Of a stretch of DNA of 52,029 bases, positions 37,576 through 46,393 are shown in pieces. Below the pieces are notes generated by a model. That model saw nothing but the letters and a program-made list of their open reading frames with translations. It did not search any database and was not told the origin of the DNA. Positions within the stretch are counted from its first letter, which is position 1; the number at the start of each line of letters is the position of its first letter. Location of the stretch: the NCBI RefSeq assembly GCF_905397395.1, contig NZ_CAJPVH010000043.1, positions 1-52,029 of the forward strand, written 5' to 3'. This stretch comes from Cupriavidus campinensis. GTDB lineage: Bacteria > Pseudomonadota > Gammaproteobacteria > Burkholderiales > Burkholderiaceae. Made by a program: the position numbers and the translations under genes.

Positions 37576-39441
37576 ATGAATCGTTATCCGCTTTGGAAGT
37601 ACATCGTGATCCTGGTGGCCCTGGCCATCGGCATCATCTACACCCTGCCGAACTTCTTCGGCGAGGCCCCGGCCGTGCAGGTCTCGTCCGCCAAGGCCAC
37701 CGTCAAGGTCGACCTGTCCATGCAGAAGCGCGTGGAAGAGGTGCTGGCGCAGAGCCAGCTCCAGCCTGACGGCGTGTTCTTCGACGTGTCCGGCCAGTCC
37801 GGCTCGGTCAAGGCGCGCTTCCGCACCACCGACGACCAGCTCAAGGCCAAGGATGCGCTGAGCCGGGCGCTGAACCCGGACGCAGCCGACCCCACCTACG
37901 TGGTGGCGCTGAATCTGCTGTCCGGTTCGCCGCGCTGGCTGACCGCGATGCATGCGCTGCCGATGTACCTGGGCCTGGATTTGCGCGGTGGCGTGCACTT
38001 CCTGCTCCAGGTGGACATGAAGGGCGCGGTGGACAAGAAGCTGGACAGCCTGTCCGGCGACGCCCGCACCCTGCTCCGTGACAAGAACATCCGCCATGGC
38101 GGCATCGACCGCGACGGCGACCGCCTGATCGTGCGCTTGGGCAGTGCCGCCGACGGCGACCGCGCGCGCAGCGTGCTGGTCGAAAGCCTGCGCGAACTGT
38201 CGTTCACGATGGACGGTAACAACGTGGTCGGCACGTTCACGGACGCGGCCCGCAAGGCCGTGCAGGACGCCGCCGTCAAGCAGAACATCACCACGCTGCA
38301 CAACCGCGTGAACGAACTCGGCGTGGCCGAGCCGGTGATCCAGCAACAGGGCGCGGACCGCATCGTGGTGCAGTTGCCCGGCGTGCAGGACACCGCCAAG
38401 GCCAAGGACATCATCGGCCGCACGGCCACGCTGGAGGCCCGCCTGGCCGACAACGACGCGCCGCGCAACCCGCGTGCGGGCGACCCGGTGCCGTTCGGCA
38501 GCGAGCTGTTCACCCAGGGCAACGGCGCGCCGGTGATTCTCAAGAAGCAGGTGATCTTCACCGGCGACCGCATCGAGTCCGCCTCGGCCGGCTTCGACCA
38601 GAACCAGCGCCCGTCCGTCAACATCAAGCTCGACGCCCAGGGCGGCCGCGTGCTGCGCGACGTGTCGCGCGAGAACATCGGCAAGCCGATGGGCATCGTG
38701 CTGTTCGAGAAGGGCAAGGGTGAAGTACTGACCGTGGCGACGATCCAGTCGGAACTGGGTTCGAGCTTCCAGATCACCGGCTCGTACTCGACCGAGGCAG
38801 CCAATGACCTGGCGCTGCTGCTACGCGCCGGCTCGCTGGCGGCTCCGATGGAAATCATCGAGGAACGCACGATCGGCCCGTCGCTGGGCGCGGACAACAT
38901 CCAGAAGGGCTTCGACTCGGTGGCCTACGGCTTCGGCGCCATCGCCGTGTTCATGGTGCTGTACTACATGCTGTTCGGCGTGTTCTCGGTGGCCGCACTG
39001 GGCGTGAACCTGCTGCTGCTGATTGCCGTGCTGTCGATGCTGCAGGCCACGCTGACGCTGCCGGGCATCGCGGCTATCGCACTGGTGCTGGGCATGGCCA
39101 TCGACGCCAACGTGCTGATCAACGAGCGTATCCGCGAGGAACTGCGCTCGGGGGCCTCGCCGCAAATGGCCATCGCGGTCGGTTTCGACCGCGCGTGGGC
39201 CACCATCCTGGACTCCAACGTGACCACCCTGATCGCCGGCCTCGCGCTGCTGGCCTTCGGTTCGGGCCCGGTGCGCGGCTTTGCGGTGGTGCACTGCCTG
39301 GGCATCCTGACCTCGATGTTCTCGGCGGTGTTCTTCAACCGCGGCCTGGTCAACCTCTGGTACGGCCGCAAGAAGAAGCTCCAGAGCGTGGCCATCGGCC
39401 AGATCTGGAAGCCGGACACCGAAACGCCGGTCGCCAAGTAA
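37576..39441 (+). CDS. secD: Protein translocase subunit SecD
   Basis: Membrane component that pulls exported proteins out of the Sec channel using proton motive force. The 621-residue protein has an N-terminal span (8-24), a large periplasmic region with YLGLDLRGGVHFLLQVD, and a C-terminal block of about five spans with GMAIDANVLINERIREEL. The length matches the usual 615. secF follows after 24 nt. Confidence 0.97.
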   Translation: MNRYPLWKYIVILVALAIGIIYTLPNFFGEAPAVQVSSAKATVKVDLSMQKRVEEVLAQSQLQPDGVFFDVSGQSGSVKARFRTTDDQLKAKDALSRALNPDAADPTYVVALNLLSGSPRWLTAMHALPMYLGLDLRGGVHFLLQVDMKGAVDKKLDSLSGDARTLLRDKNIRHGGIDRDGDRLIVRLGSAADGDRARSVLVESLRELSFTMDGNNVVGTFTDAARKAVQDAAVKQNITTLHNRVNELGVAEPVIQQQGADRIVVQLPGVQDTAKAKDIIGRTATLEARLADNDAPRNPRAGDPVPFGSELFTQGNGAPVILKKQVIFTGDRIESASAGFDQNQRPSVNIKLDAQGGRVLRDVSRENIGKPMGIVLFEKGKGEVLTVATIQSELGSSFQITGSYSTEAANDLALLLRAGSLAAPMEIIEERTIGPSLGADNIQKGFDSVAYGFGAIAVFMVLYYMLFGVFSVAALGVNLLLLIAVLSMLQATLTLPGIAAIALVLGMAIDANVLINERIREELRSGASPQMAIAVGFDRAWATILDSNVTTLIAGLALLAFGSGPVRGFAVVHCLGILTSMFSAVFFNRGLVNLWYGRKKKLQSVAIGQIWKPDTETPVAK

Positions 39442-39465
39442 GCACGGACACATCAGGACAACATC

Positions 39466-40440
39466 ATGGAATTTTTCCGCATCAAGCGCGACATTCCGTT
39501 CATGAAGCACGCGTTGGTCTTCAACGTGATTTCCTTCCTGACGTTTGCCGCAGCTGTCTTCTTCCTCTGGCAGAAGGGCCTGCACCTGTCGATCGAGTTC
39601 ACCGGCGGCACGGTGATGGAGGTGACCTACTCGCAGGCGGCCGACCTTGAGAAGATTCGCGGCCAGGTCGGCAAGCTTGGCTACACCGACGTGCAGGTGC
39701 AGAACTTCGGCACCTCGCGCGACATCATGATCCGCCTGCCGCTGCAGAAGGGTCCGGATGGCAAGACGGTGACCTCGGCCCAGCAGAGCGAGCAGGTAAT
39801 GGGCGCGCTGCAGGCTGCCACGCCGGACGTGAAGCTCCAGCGCGTGGAGTTCGTCGGTCCGCAGGTGGGCAAGGAACTGGCAACGGACGGCCTGCTGGCG
39901 CTGCTGTGCGTGGTGGCCGGCATCGTGATCTACCTGTCGTTCCGCTTCGAGTGGAAGTTCGCGGTGGCGGGCATCATCGCCAACCTGCACGACATCGTGA
40001 TCATCCTGGGCTTCTTCGCGTTCTTCCAGTGGGAATTCTCGCTGTCGGTGCTCGCGGCGGTGCTGGCGGTGCTCGGCTACTCGGTCAACGAGTCGGTCGT
40101 GATCTTCGACCGGATTCGCGAGAATTTCCGCAAATACCGCAAGATGAGCACGCACGAGGTCATCGACAACGCGATTACCAGCACGATGTCGCGGACCATC
40201 ATCACGCACGGCTCGACCGAAATGATGGTGCTGTCGATGTTCTTCTTCGGCGGCCCGACGCTCCATTACTTCGCGCTGGCCCTGACGGTGGGTATCCTGT
40301 TCGGTATCTATTCGTCGGTATTCGTGGCTGCGGCGCTGGCGATGTGGCTGGGCGTGAAGCGCGAGGACCTGATCAAGGGCGAGAAGAAGCCCGGCGATAC
40401 CAACGACCGCAACGACCCGAACTTCGGCGCGCAGGCCTGA
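39466..40440 (+). CDS. secF: Protein translocase subunit SecF
   Basis: Partner of SecD. The 324-residue protein has one N-terminal span, a periplasmic domain opening with IEFTGGTVMEV, and a C-terminal membrane block with GYSVNESVVIFDRIREN and STMSRTIITHG. It closes the yajC-secD-secF operon and is followed by a terminator. Confidence 0.97.
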   Translation: MEFFRIKRDIPFMKHALVFNVISFLTFAAAVFFLWQKGLHLSIEFTGGTVMEVTYSQAADLEKIRGQVGKLGYTDVQVQNFGTSRDIMIRLPLQKGPDGKTVTSAQQSEQVMGALQAATPDVKLQRVEFVGPQVGKELATDGLLALLCVVAGIVIYLSFRFEWKFAVAGIIANLHDIVIILGFFAFFQWEFSLSVLAAVLAVLGYSVNESVVIFDRIRENFRKYRKMSTHEVIDNAITSTMSRTIITHGSTEMMVLSMFFFGGPTLHYFALALTVGILFGIYSSVFVAAALAMWLGVKREDLIKGEKKPGDTNDRNDPNFGAQA

Positions 40441-40464
40441 CGGCTGGCACGCTGGAAACGAAAT

Positions 40465-40490
40465 AGGCGCCCTCGGGCGCCTTTTTCTTT
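40465..40490 (+). terminator. Rho-independent terminator after secF
   Basis: Stem AGGCGCC/GGCGCCT (40465-40471, 40476-40482) with a CTCG tetraloop, followed by TTTTCTTT. It lies 24 nt past secF and convergent to phcQ, where the minus-strand tail is weak. Confidence 0.88.
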
Positions 40491-40503
40491 GCCATGGCGG
40501 GAC

Positions 40504-41502
40504 TCAGTCCGACAGCTGCTCGATCCACACCGCGAGGCGGTCCGAGGCGAAGGTCTCGGTCCGCACGCCGGCACGTGCCGAGATGGCATCGCCCTCGCGT
40601 TGCAGCCGCAGCGCGCCACCCGCCTCCTCGATCCATAGCAGAACGGCCAGCCAGTCGGCGTGCCCGGCCGAAACCGCCTCGCCCACCGGGTTGCCGACGA
40701 ACTCGCCGAGCGCCGCCGGGGCGAGCCAGGTCACGGTATCGCCGTCGCGTCGCACGGCGCCGTCGCCCAGCGTTTCGGCGAGGACGGCCACTGCGTCGGC
40801 GGCGCCCTTCCCGGTCAGTCGGCCTCGCAATTCGGCGAGCCGCGTGCCCACAGCGTGGCCGAACGTGCCGCTGCGCTGGCTTTCCGCGCCAACCAGGTCG
40901 GCGTAGTCCAGCCGCTGCCAGTCAGGCTCCGCGTTGCGCGCGCCAGCCAGCGAGGTGCCGGCCAGGTAGGTTTCCACCGGCTGGAAGCGGCCGGGGCCAA
41001 TCAGGCTCGCGCACAGCGCCTGCACCATGCCGACGCGCGTGGCCACGGTCTGCTTTTGCAGCACTGACAGCTTCTCGCGCAGCAACTGGTCACGCTCCTT
41101 GCGCAGCCCGGCCAGCTCCAGCGCCTGCTTCAGTTCCATGCGCAGCGCGGTGATATCCCACGGCTTCTTGATATAGCGGTGGATCTGGCCCTGGTTCACC
41201 GCTTCCACGGTCTGGTCCAGCTCCGAATAGGCCGTGGTCAGGATGCGCACGATATGCGGGTAGCGCTCGCGCGCGTAGCGCAGCAGTTCATTGCCATACT
41301 CGCCCGGCATGCGCTGGTCCGAGACCAGCACGGCGAGGCTGCCGGCATGGGCGTCGAGCAGGGCCTTGCCCTCCTCCACCGAGCCGCCGGTCACCACCGG
41401 GGCCAGCTGGCCAATGGCGCGCTGGAAGTACTTGACGGCCGTGGCCTCGTCATCGACGAACAGAATCGCCGGGGGTGCCTGCGTAGTATTCAGTTCGCTC
41501 AT
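40504..41502 (-). CDS. phcQ: PhcQ-like response regulator of the Phc cell-density system
   Basis: A 332-residue protein with an N-terminal receiver domain: acidic DDE at 17-19, phosphoacceptor Asp62 in VSDQRMPG, Thr90, and Lys113 in KPW. A coiled linker (about 125-160) leads to a C-terminal region of about 170 residues that I do not recognise as a DNA-binding or enzymatic domain. It is the last gene of the operon and its ATG overlaps the phcR stop by 4 nt (ATGA). The PhcQ name rests on gene order in the phcBSRQ operon known from Ralstonia. Its role in the relay is not visible in sequence. Confidence 0.8.
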   Translation of the reverse strand: MSELNTTQAPPAILFVDDEATAVKYFQRAIGQLAPVVTGGSVEEGKALLDAHAGSLAVLVSDQRMPGEYGNELLRYARERYPHIVRILTTAYSELDQTVEAVNQGQIHRYIKKPWDITALRMELKQALELAGLRKERDQLLREKLSVLQKQTVATRVGMVQALCASLIGPGRFQPVETYLAGTSLAGARNAEPDWQRLDYADLVGAESQRSGTFGHAVGTRLAELRGRLTGKGAADAVAVLAETLGDGAVRRDGDTVTWLAPAALGEFVGNPVGEAVSAGHADWLAVLLWIEEAGGALRLQREGDAISARAGVRTETFASDRLAVWIEQLSD

Positions 41503-42632
41503 CGATCACTCCTGTGCATACGATTCTTGAAATTTGGGAAGTCGAGGGTAACGGTGGTGCCGGCCCCGGTTGCCGACGCAATGCGGATGCCGCCGCCGAA
41601 TGACTGCATCACGCGGTTGCAGAAGATCATGCCCATGCCGCTGCCGCCGGCCGCCGCGTGCGTCGTGACCGGGTCCACGAGCAGCCGGTCCATCACTTCC
41701 GGGGGAATGCCCGGGCCATTGTCGGCAATACGGATCTCGGGGCGCTCGCCGGCCACCACCACGAAGCGCAGCGCCGGCGTGGGCACGTCGCCCAGCGCCC
41801 GCAGCGCGTTGCTCATGACAGACGACAGCACCAGCGCCACGCAATTTGGCAGCGTTGGCACCGGGAAATCGCCATGCAGCTCAACTTGCACCCAGTCACG
41901 TTGGTTATCGGCAAAAGGATAGGTATCCAGTAGCGACGCCACCAGCGCGCCCGCGCTGACCTCCTGCCCGACACCGGGCTTGGGCGCCACCGTGCCCGCG
42001 CTACTGCGCACGGACTGCAGGAACGACGACAGCACCGCCAGGCAATACTGGGCGTTGTCATGCATCGCGCCGGCCGCATGGCCGATCTCGGCGTTGCGCT
42101 GCGGGCTGTACTCGCCTGCCACGCGCGAGCCAATGCCACGCGCGAAGTTGGCGATGGCCGCCAGCGGGGTGTTTAGTTCGTGGGCCAGGAACGCCAGCGT
42201 CTCGTCGATGGCCATCAGGCGCTGCTGACGGACCGCACGCTCCCGGTGCCGCTCGCCAGCCAGCCGCAGCACGTCGCGAATCTCGGCCACAGCCAGCGGC
42301 TTTTCCAGGATGCGGAAGACCTCGCCGCTGTTCACGGTCTTCAGCAGCATGTCCTTGTCGGCGTAGGCCGTCACGAGCAGGCGCACGATATGCGGGTATT
42401 CCTGCGACACTTGGCGCAGCAAATCGCCGCCATCGCGCCCCGGCATGCGGAAATCGGTCACCAGAATCGAAATCTGTGCATGATGCGCGTGCAGCACCGC
42501 CATGGCGCCATCGGCGCTCGTGGCCGACAGCACCTCGTATTCGTTGCCGACCGCCCGCGCGAAGTACTTGCACGCCATCTCCTCGTCATCGACGTAGAGG
42601 ACGGTCGGGCGCGGCTGGCTGGTATCGCTCAT
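41499..42632 (-). CDS. phcR: PhcR-like response regulator with C-terminal histidine kinase domain
   Basis: A 377-residue hybrid: N-terminal receiver (acidic pair 15-16, phosphoacceptor Asp60 in VTDFRMPG, Thr88, Lys111), then a kinase module with His151 in AHELNTPLAAI, Asn275, the G1 box DNGPGIP (304-310) and G2 box GGSGMGM (329-335). There is no DNA-binding output domain, so the signal must pass onward by phosphotransfer or protein contact, as described for R. solanacearum PhcR. The ATG at 42632 lies 7 nt past the phcS stop; a longer frame to 42848 would sit inside phcS. Confidence 0.85.
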   Translation of the reverse strand: MSDTSQPRPTVLYVDDEEMACKYFARAVGNEYEVLSATSADGAMAVLHAHHAQISILVTDFRMPGRDGGDLLRQVSQEYPHIVRLLVTAYADKDMLLKTVNSGEVFRILEKPLAVAEIRDVLRLAGERHRERAVRQQRLMAIDETLAFLAHELNTPLAAIANFARGIGSRVAGEYSPQRNAEIGHAAGAMHDNAQYCLAVLSSFLQSVRSSAGTVAPKPGVGQEVSAGALVASLLDTYPFADNQRDWVQVELHGDFPVPTLPNCVALVLSSVMSNALRALGDVPTPALRFVVVAGERPEIRIADNGPGIPPEVMDRLLVDPVTTHAAAGGSGMGMIFCNRVMQSFGGGIRIASATGAGTTVTLDFPNFKNRMHRSDR

Positions 42633-42639
42633 CGCCCCC

Positions 42640-44064
42640 TCACTCCGCACGCGGCAGGTCGAAGCTGAACGCGGCCCACTGGCCCAGTTCGCTCTCGGCA
42701 AACAGCACGCCGCCGTGGCGCTCGATGACCGCGTAGCTGATCGACAGCCCGAGGCCCAAACCCTGGCCCACCTCGCGCGTGGTGAAGAATGGCTCGAACA
42801 CCCGCGCAAGGTGCTCCGGCGCAATGCCAGGCCCGTTGTCGCGCACATTCACGTGCAGGCGGCCGTCGGCCCACTTCACCGTGGTGTGGATGGCCGGCTG
42901 CTGCGTGCCGGCCTTGCGCATGGCCAGCGCGGCGTTCGAGAACAGGTTGATCAGCACGCCGATAATTGCCGCTTCGTCGCCCATCACGAGCGTATCGTCG
43001 GGCAATTCGCGCGTTACCTTCACGCCGCGCAGCTCGTGCGCGGTCAGCCGGACCGATGAGTCCAGTGCCTTCTCGAACAGGAACGGGGTGCCCTCTACCT
43101 CGGCCCCCGGCTTGCGGTAAGCGAATGTCTTCAGGTCGGAGACGATATGCTGGATGCGCTGCATGCCCTGCTTGGCATCGACCAGGCACTCCTGGAGCCC
43201 CGGCTCGTTCTTGGTGACCGGTTCCTCCATGGCCACCTCGATTGCCATCAGGCAGAAGTTCACAGGATTGTTGACTTCGTGCAGCAAACCCGCCGCCAGC
43301 GTACCGATGGCGGCCATCTTCTCCTGCTGGAGCATCTGGCCCTTGATATCGACCAGCTTGCGGTTGATGACCTCGAGTTCGGTGTTCTTGTCCGCCACTT
43401 CGGCCTTCAGGCGGAACAGCATGAAGCGCGCCCGTTCATTAAAGAACGTGTACACGCCACTGGCCGCCGCGGCAAACAGCAGGAACAGCGAATTGACGAT
43501 GAAGGTGCCCATCGGCTCGACACCGCCCGAGTGCAGCAGGCAGGCTGCCGCATAGAGCAGGTACGAGAGCACGCCGAAGACAAGGTTCTGCCAGAGCCCG
43601 AACGGCAGCGCGATACCGGACGCGAAGATCGCCAGGTTCAGGCCCACGTAGTACGGCGACTCCACGCCCTCGGTCTGCGAGATCATCCACGCAATCATGA
43701 TCTGCGGCAGCAGCAGCCACGACATCGTCAGCCACGGCGCGAAGCGGCGGCCGGCGTTGCTGTAGAGCGCCACGATCACCCCGGCGATCAGCAGCGACAC
43801 CACGATCCGCGCCACGGCGAACGGCAGTTGCTTGTCCGGATACTGGCCGTAATCGAGCCCTACGCCCAGCAGCACCAGCACGATGGCCGTGTAGGCGCCG
43901 CCCCGGCTGAACGCCAGGCGAAAGTCGGCCAACTCGGACTGGTAGCCGGCGTACAGCTCGTTGCCACGCGCCGCCGGGGCAGACGGCGCCACCTCGGCGT
44001 CACTGGATAGCGGCTTCGGCGAAGACATTGACGCCGGTTTCATCGACATAGAGTCGGTGGGCAT
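42640..44064 (-). CDS. phcS: PhcS-like membrane sensor histidine kinase
   Basis: A 474-residue kinase predicted to sense the ester signal made by PhcB. About six membrane spans (residues 57-71, 83-101, 110-129, 139-155, 160-177, 186-206) are followed by a coiled linker and a kinase core. His262 lies in LLHEVNNPVNF, with the N box LINLFSNAALAM, G1 RDNGPGIAP and QGLGLGLSISYAVIERHGG. There is no large periplasmic domain, which fits a membrane-soluble fatty-acid ester ligand. The ATG at 44064 has GGAG 7 nt upstream and overlaps phcB by 65 nt. Met13 (44028) is an alternative without a ribosome site. Confidence 0.86.
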   Translation of the reverse strand: MPTDSMSMKPASMSSPKPLSSDAEVAPSAPAARGNELYAGYQSELADFRLAFSRGGAYTAIVLVLLGVGLDYGQYPDKQLPFAVARIVVSLLIAGVIVALYSNAGRRFAPWLTMSWLLLPQIMIAWMISQTEGVESPYYVGLNLAIFASGIALPFGLWQNLVFGVLSYLLYAAACLLHSGGVEPMGTFIVNSLFLLFAAAASGVYTFFNERARFMLFRLKAEVADKNTELEVINRKLVDIKGQMLQQEKMAAIGTLAAGLLHEVNNPVNFCLMAIEVAMEEPVTKNEPGLQECLVDAKQGMQRIQHIVSDLKTFAYRKPGAEVEGTPFLFEKALDSSVRLTAHELRGVKVTRELPDDTLVMGDEAAIIGVLINLFSNAALAMRKAGTQQPAIHTTVKWADGRLHVNVRDNGPGIAPEHLARVFEPFFTTREVGQGLGLGLSISYAVIERHGGVLFAESELGQWAAFSFDLPRAE

Positions 44065-45391
44065 TCGAGTTCTCCGGCAGCAGCGAGGCCATGCCGGCCT
44101 CGTCGCGATAGATCAGGTACCACTCCAGCAGGTGCTCCATCCCGAACTTCTCGGGGTTGTCGGAGTGGACGTTGGTAACCAGCAGATGGCCGCCCGGGCG
44201 CGTGCGCGAGGCGAAATAGGTCAGCAGCCGCGAGCAGACCTTGTCCGACAGGTAGTCGAACAGCCCGGCGCAGTACACGGCGTCGAATGTGCGCGTGGTG
44301 GGGTCGTCGGGCGAGATCCGGCGCTTGAGCAGGTCATGCACCGACTGGTGGACCATTTCGACGGACACCTTGTGCCCGGCCGAAGCCGCCGAGCGCTCGA
44401 TGGAATTGCGCGTGTACGCGAGTGTTTCCTCGCTGAAATCCACGAGCTGGAACGACAGCAATTCCGGATTCGGGTACTCGCGCACGAAGCGCTGGATCTC
44501 GAACGCCGGCCCGCAGCCCACGTTCAGCACGCGGAACGGCCGGCCTTCGGCACGCGCGCGCTCGGCCTGGCGAGTCAGGTAATCGACCAGCAGGTCGATC
44601 CGGTTGCGGTGCGCGGTGGCCACCGCCGCCTTCAGGAACGCCGTGTTGACGATCTGGAAGTACGTGGTCGGCCCCTGCTGCGGGTCGCTCAGGATCTGGT
44701 TGACCATCTCGTAGTCGCCGGCATAGCCAAGCGGCTTCGTAAACGTCCGATAGACGAACGGCGCACGCAGCAGCAGCGGGTGCAGGGCCGCCTGGGCATA
44801 GGTACGGTGCACGGGGGCGATCTCGGGGTCCACCTGCTGGGCCTCGCCCTCGAGCCAGTCCAGGTACACCTTGACCTTGCCCATCAGCGGCGAGGCCAGT
44901 TCGTAGAACACGTCCTCGCGCAGCCGCCCCTCGGTCTTGGGCAGCGACTCGGTCAGGTCCACCTGCTCGACCCAGCGCGACACCTCCGAGAGGTACGCGC
45001 GCATCTCGTTGACCACGATCTGGTAGTCGCGGCGGATATTGAAACGGGTGTCCCAGTCCTGCACGAACAGCTCGGCCTCCCGCGCGACCGATTTCGGTGC
45101 GTCGTTGACGTCGGTCAGCTCGCGCCATTCGTCGATCAATGTCAGGGAGACCACGGCGGTCAGGCCGGTATTCACCAGGCTCATGACCACGGCCTTGCCG
45201 AGGTAGGCGTTCTTCGCCCCCATCCGCACGCTCAGCTCACTGAGCACCTCGCTGACCTGAACGATCGAATAGGGATTGTAGATTTCCATCACCAGCGACT
45301 TGCGCTGGAGATTGATGATCGTGCCCCGCACCTGCTCGCCCTGCGAGTTGCGGAAGCTAACTACCGGATCGATTTGCGTTTTGGAGTACAC
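44000..45391 (-). CDS. phcB: PhcB-like SAM-dependent methyltransferase (3-hydroxy fatty-acid methyl ester autoinducer synthase)
   Basis: A 463-residue protein. A Rossmann-type methyltransferase domain from about 280 has motif I VLNVGCGPA (288-296), acidic post-motif Asp318 in LVDFSEE, and FDAVYCAGLFDYL with RPGGHLLVTNVH near 400. In Ralstonia, PhcB methylates a 3-hydroxy fatty acid to give the 3-OH PAME or MAME signal; acyl length cannot be read here. The first 90 or so residues form a separate beta-rich region (VVSFRNSQGEQVRGTIINL) that resembles a degenerate PilZ fold. The start is GTG at 45391 with only a weak ribosome site. Confidence 0.85.
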   Translation of the reverse strand: MYSKTQIDPVVSFRNSQGEQVRGTIINLQRKSLVMEIYNPYSIVQVSEVLSELSVRMGAKNAYLGKAVVMSLVNTGLTAVVSLTLIDEWRELTDVNDAPKSVAREAELFVQDWDTRFNIRRDYQIVVNEMRAYLSEVSRWVEQVDLTESLPKTEGRLREDVFYELASPLMGKVKVYLDWLEGEAQQVDPEIAPVHRTYAQAALHPLLLRAPFVYRTFTKPLGYAGDYEMVNQILSDPQQGPTTYFQIVNTAFLKAAVATAHRNRIDLLVDYLTRQAERARAEGRPFRVLNVGCGPAFEIQRFVREYPNPELLSFQLVDFSEETLAYTRNSIERSAASAGHKVSVEMVHQSVHDLLKRRISPDDPTTRTFDAVYCAGLFDYLSDKVCSRLLTYFASRTRPGGHLLVTNVHSDNPEKFGMEHLLEWYLIYRDEAGMASLLPENSNAHRLYVDETGVNVFAEAAIQ

Positions 45392-45670
45392 GGTATCGCG
45401 CCAGGGAAATCCAGGGAACGCTGTGGGCCGGGGCGCCCAAAGGGGCCGGCCGGGTACAGCTCAGGCAAGAAGCTTGCGGCGGGGGTACCGGAATCAGGGA
45501 ATGCAGCCAATACTCATAACGATGCGCGTGACCGGTTATGGGGCAGACGCACGCCGGGAGTGGCAGGCGCGGCGCCCCCGAGGGTGGGACTGCGGCGAGC
45601 CATTGTACTGTGGCTGCCGGAAACCATACAACAATGCTTCCGCGCCATGAAGAGGGGTATCGGCAGGAAC
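45392..45670 (-). promoter_or_regulatory. Leader and candidate promoter of phcBSRQ
   Basis: This 333-nt gap between yceI and phcB (45392-45724) holds no gene. On the minus strand TTGTAT (complement of 45626-45631), 18 bp, TACAAT (complement of 45602-45607) is a plausible promoter. An inverted repeat CATTGT-N24-ACAATG (45601-45636) covers both hexamers. If used, the leader of phcB would be about 200 nt. The rest is GC-rich without clear structure. Confidence 0.4.
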
Positions 45671-45700
45671 GAAAAAAGGGCCGGCGTGTTGCCGGCCCTT
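45671..45700 (-). terminator. Rho-independent terminator of the cytochrome b561 / yceI operon
   Basis: Perfect 10-bp stem (45676-45685 and 45691-45700, 5-nt loop). On the minus strand it ends in a run of T residues. It separates the yceI operon from phcB. Confidence 0.9.
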
Positions 45701-45724
45701 CCCGTTTTGTAACAAACGCCTGAC

Positions 45725-46315
45725 TTAGTCGGCCTTGACGGCTTCCACCTGGATCGCCAGCTTGACGTCCTGCTTGAAACCGTACTTCGCGCCGTAGTCG
45801 ATGCCGAAGTCCGCGCGATTGAACTGGCCCACGGCATCGGCACCGCATGCCTCGCGCTTGAGCATCGGGTGCTCCATGCACTTGAACTGGCGAATTTCCA
45901 GCTTTACCGGCTTCGACACGCCGCGCAGCGTCAGCACGCCATCCACCTCGGTCGGCACGTCGCCCTTGAACTTCGAGAACTTGCCCTTGTAGGTGGCTTC
46001 CGGGAAGGCCTGCACGTCGAACATGTCCGGGCCCTTGGCGTGCTCATTCAGCTTGGCGTTGCCGAAGTCGATCGACGACGGGTCGATCTTGATCTCGACC
46101 GTGCCGGCCTTGGCCGCGCGGTCCAGCGTGACCACGCCGGTCGACTTGTCGAACTTGCCGCGCCAGTTGGACAGGCCGCCCATGTGGTCGGCCTCGAAGC
46201 TCGGGTAGGTGTGGGTCGGGTCCACGTTGTAGGTCACGGCGTTGGCCATGGCGGCGCCGGCGGCCAACGTGGCGGAGGCAGCGGCAACGGCCGCGAACAG
46301 GGTGCGCATCTTCAT
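45725..46315 (-). CDS. YceI family periplasmic protein (second copy in operon)
   Basis: A 196-residue YceI/lipocalin-like protein that may bind a long isoprenoid or fatty acyl ligand in the periplasm. A Sec signal peptide is clear ([20 protein letters not shown], cleavage likely after AMANA). The YceI barrel follows, with [27 protein letters not shown] start, [14 protein letters not shown] and [11 protein letters not shown]. The ATG at 46315 follows GGGAG. Two cysteines (in FKCMEH and EACGAD) may form a disulphide. Confidence 0.9.
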   Translation of the reverse strand: MKMRTLFAAVAAASATLAAGAAMANAVTYNVDPTHTYPSFEADHMGGLSNWRGKFDKSTGVVTLDRAAKAGTVEIKIDPSSIDFGNAKLNEHAKGPDMFDVQAFPEATYKGKFSKFKGDVPTEVDGVLTLRGVSKPVKLEIRQFKCMEHPMLKREACGADAVGQFNRADFGIDYGAKYGFKQDVKLAIQVEAVKAD

Positions 46316-46393
46316 GTCTGGGTCTCCCGTCAAAAGGTTGGAGAGGAAAGTCGAAATTCAGCGAAAAATCGGTGGGCGGGCACGCGGCCTGCT

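Noticed and set aside
37361..37579. 72-codon frame between yajC and secD
   Set aside because: No ribosome site, no recognisable protein, and it coincides with hairpin structures.
38821..40266. 481-residue minus-strand frame opposite secD-secF
   Set aside because: Shadow frame rich in His, Arg and Gln; both real genes are unambiguous on the other strand.
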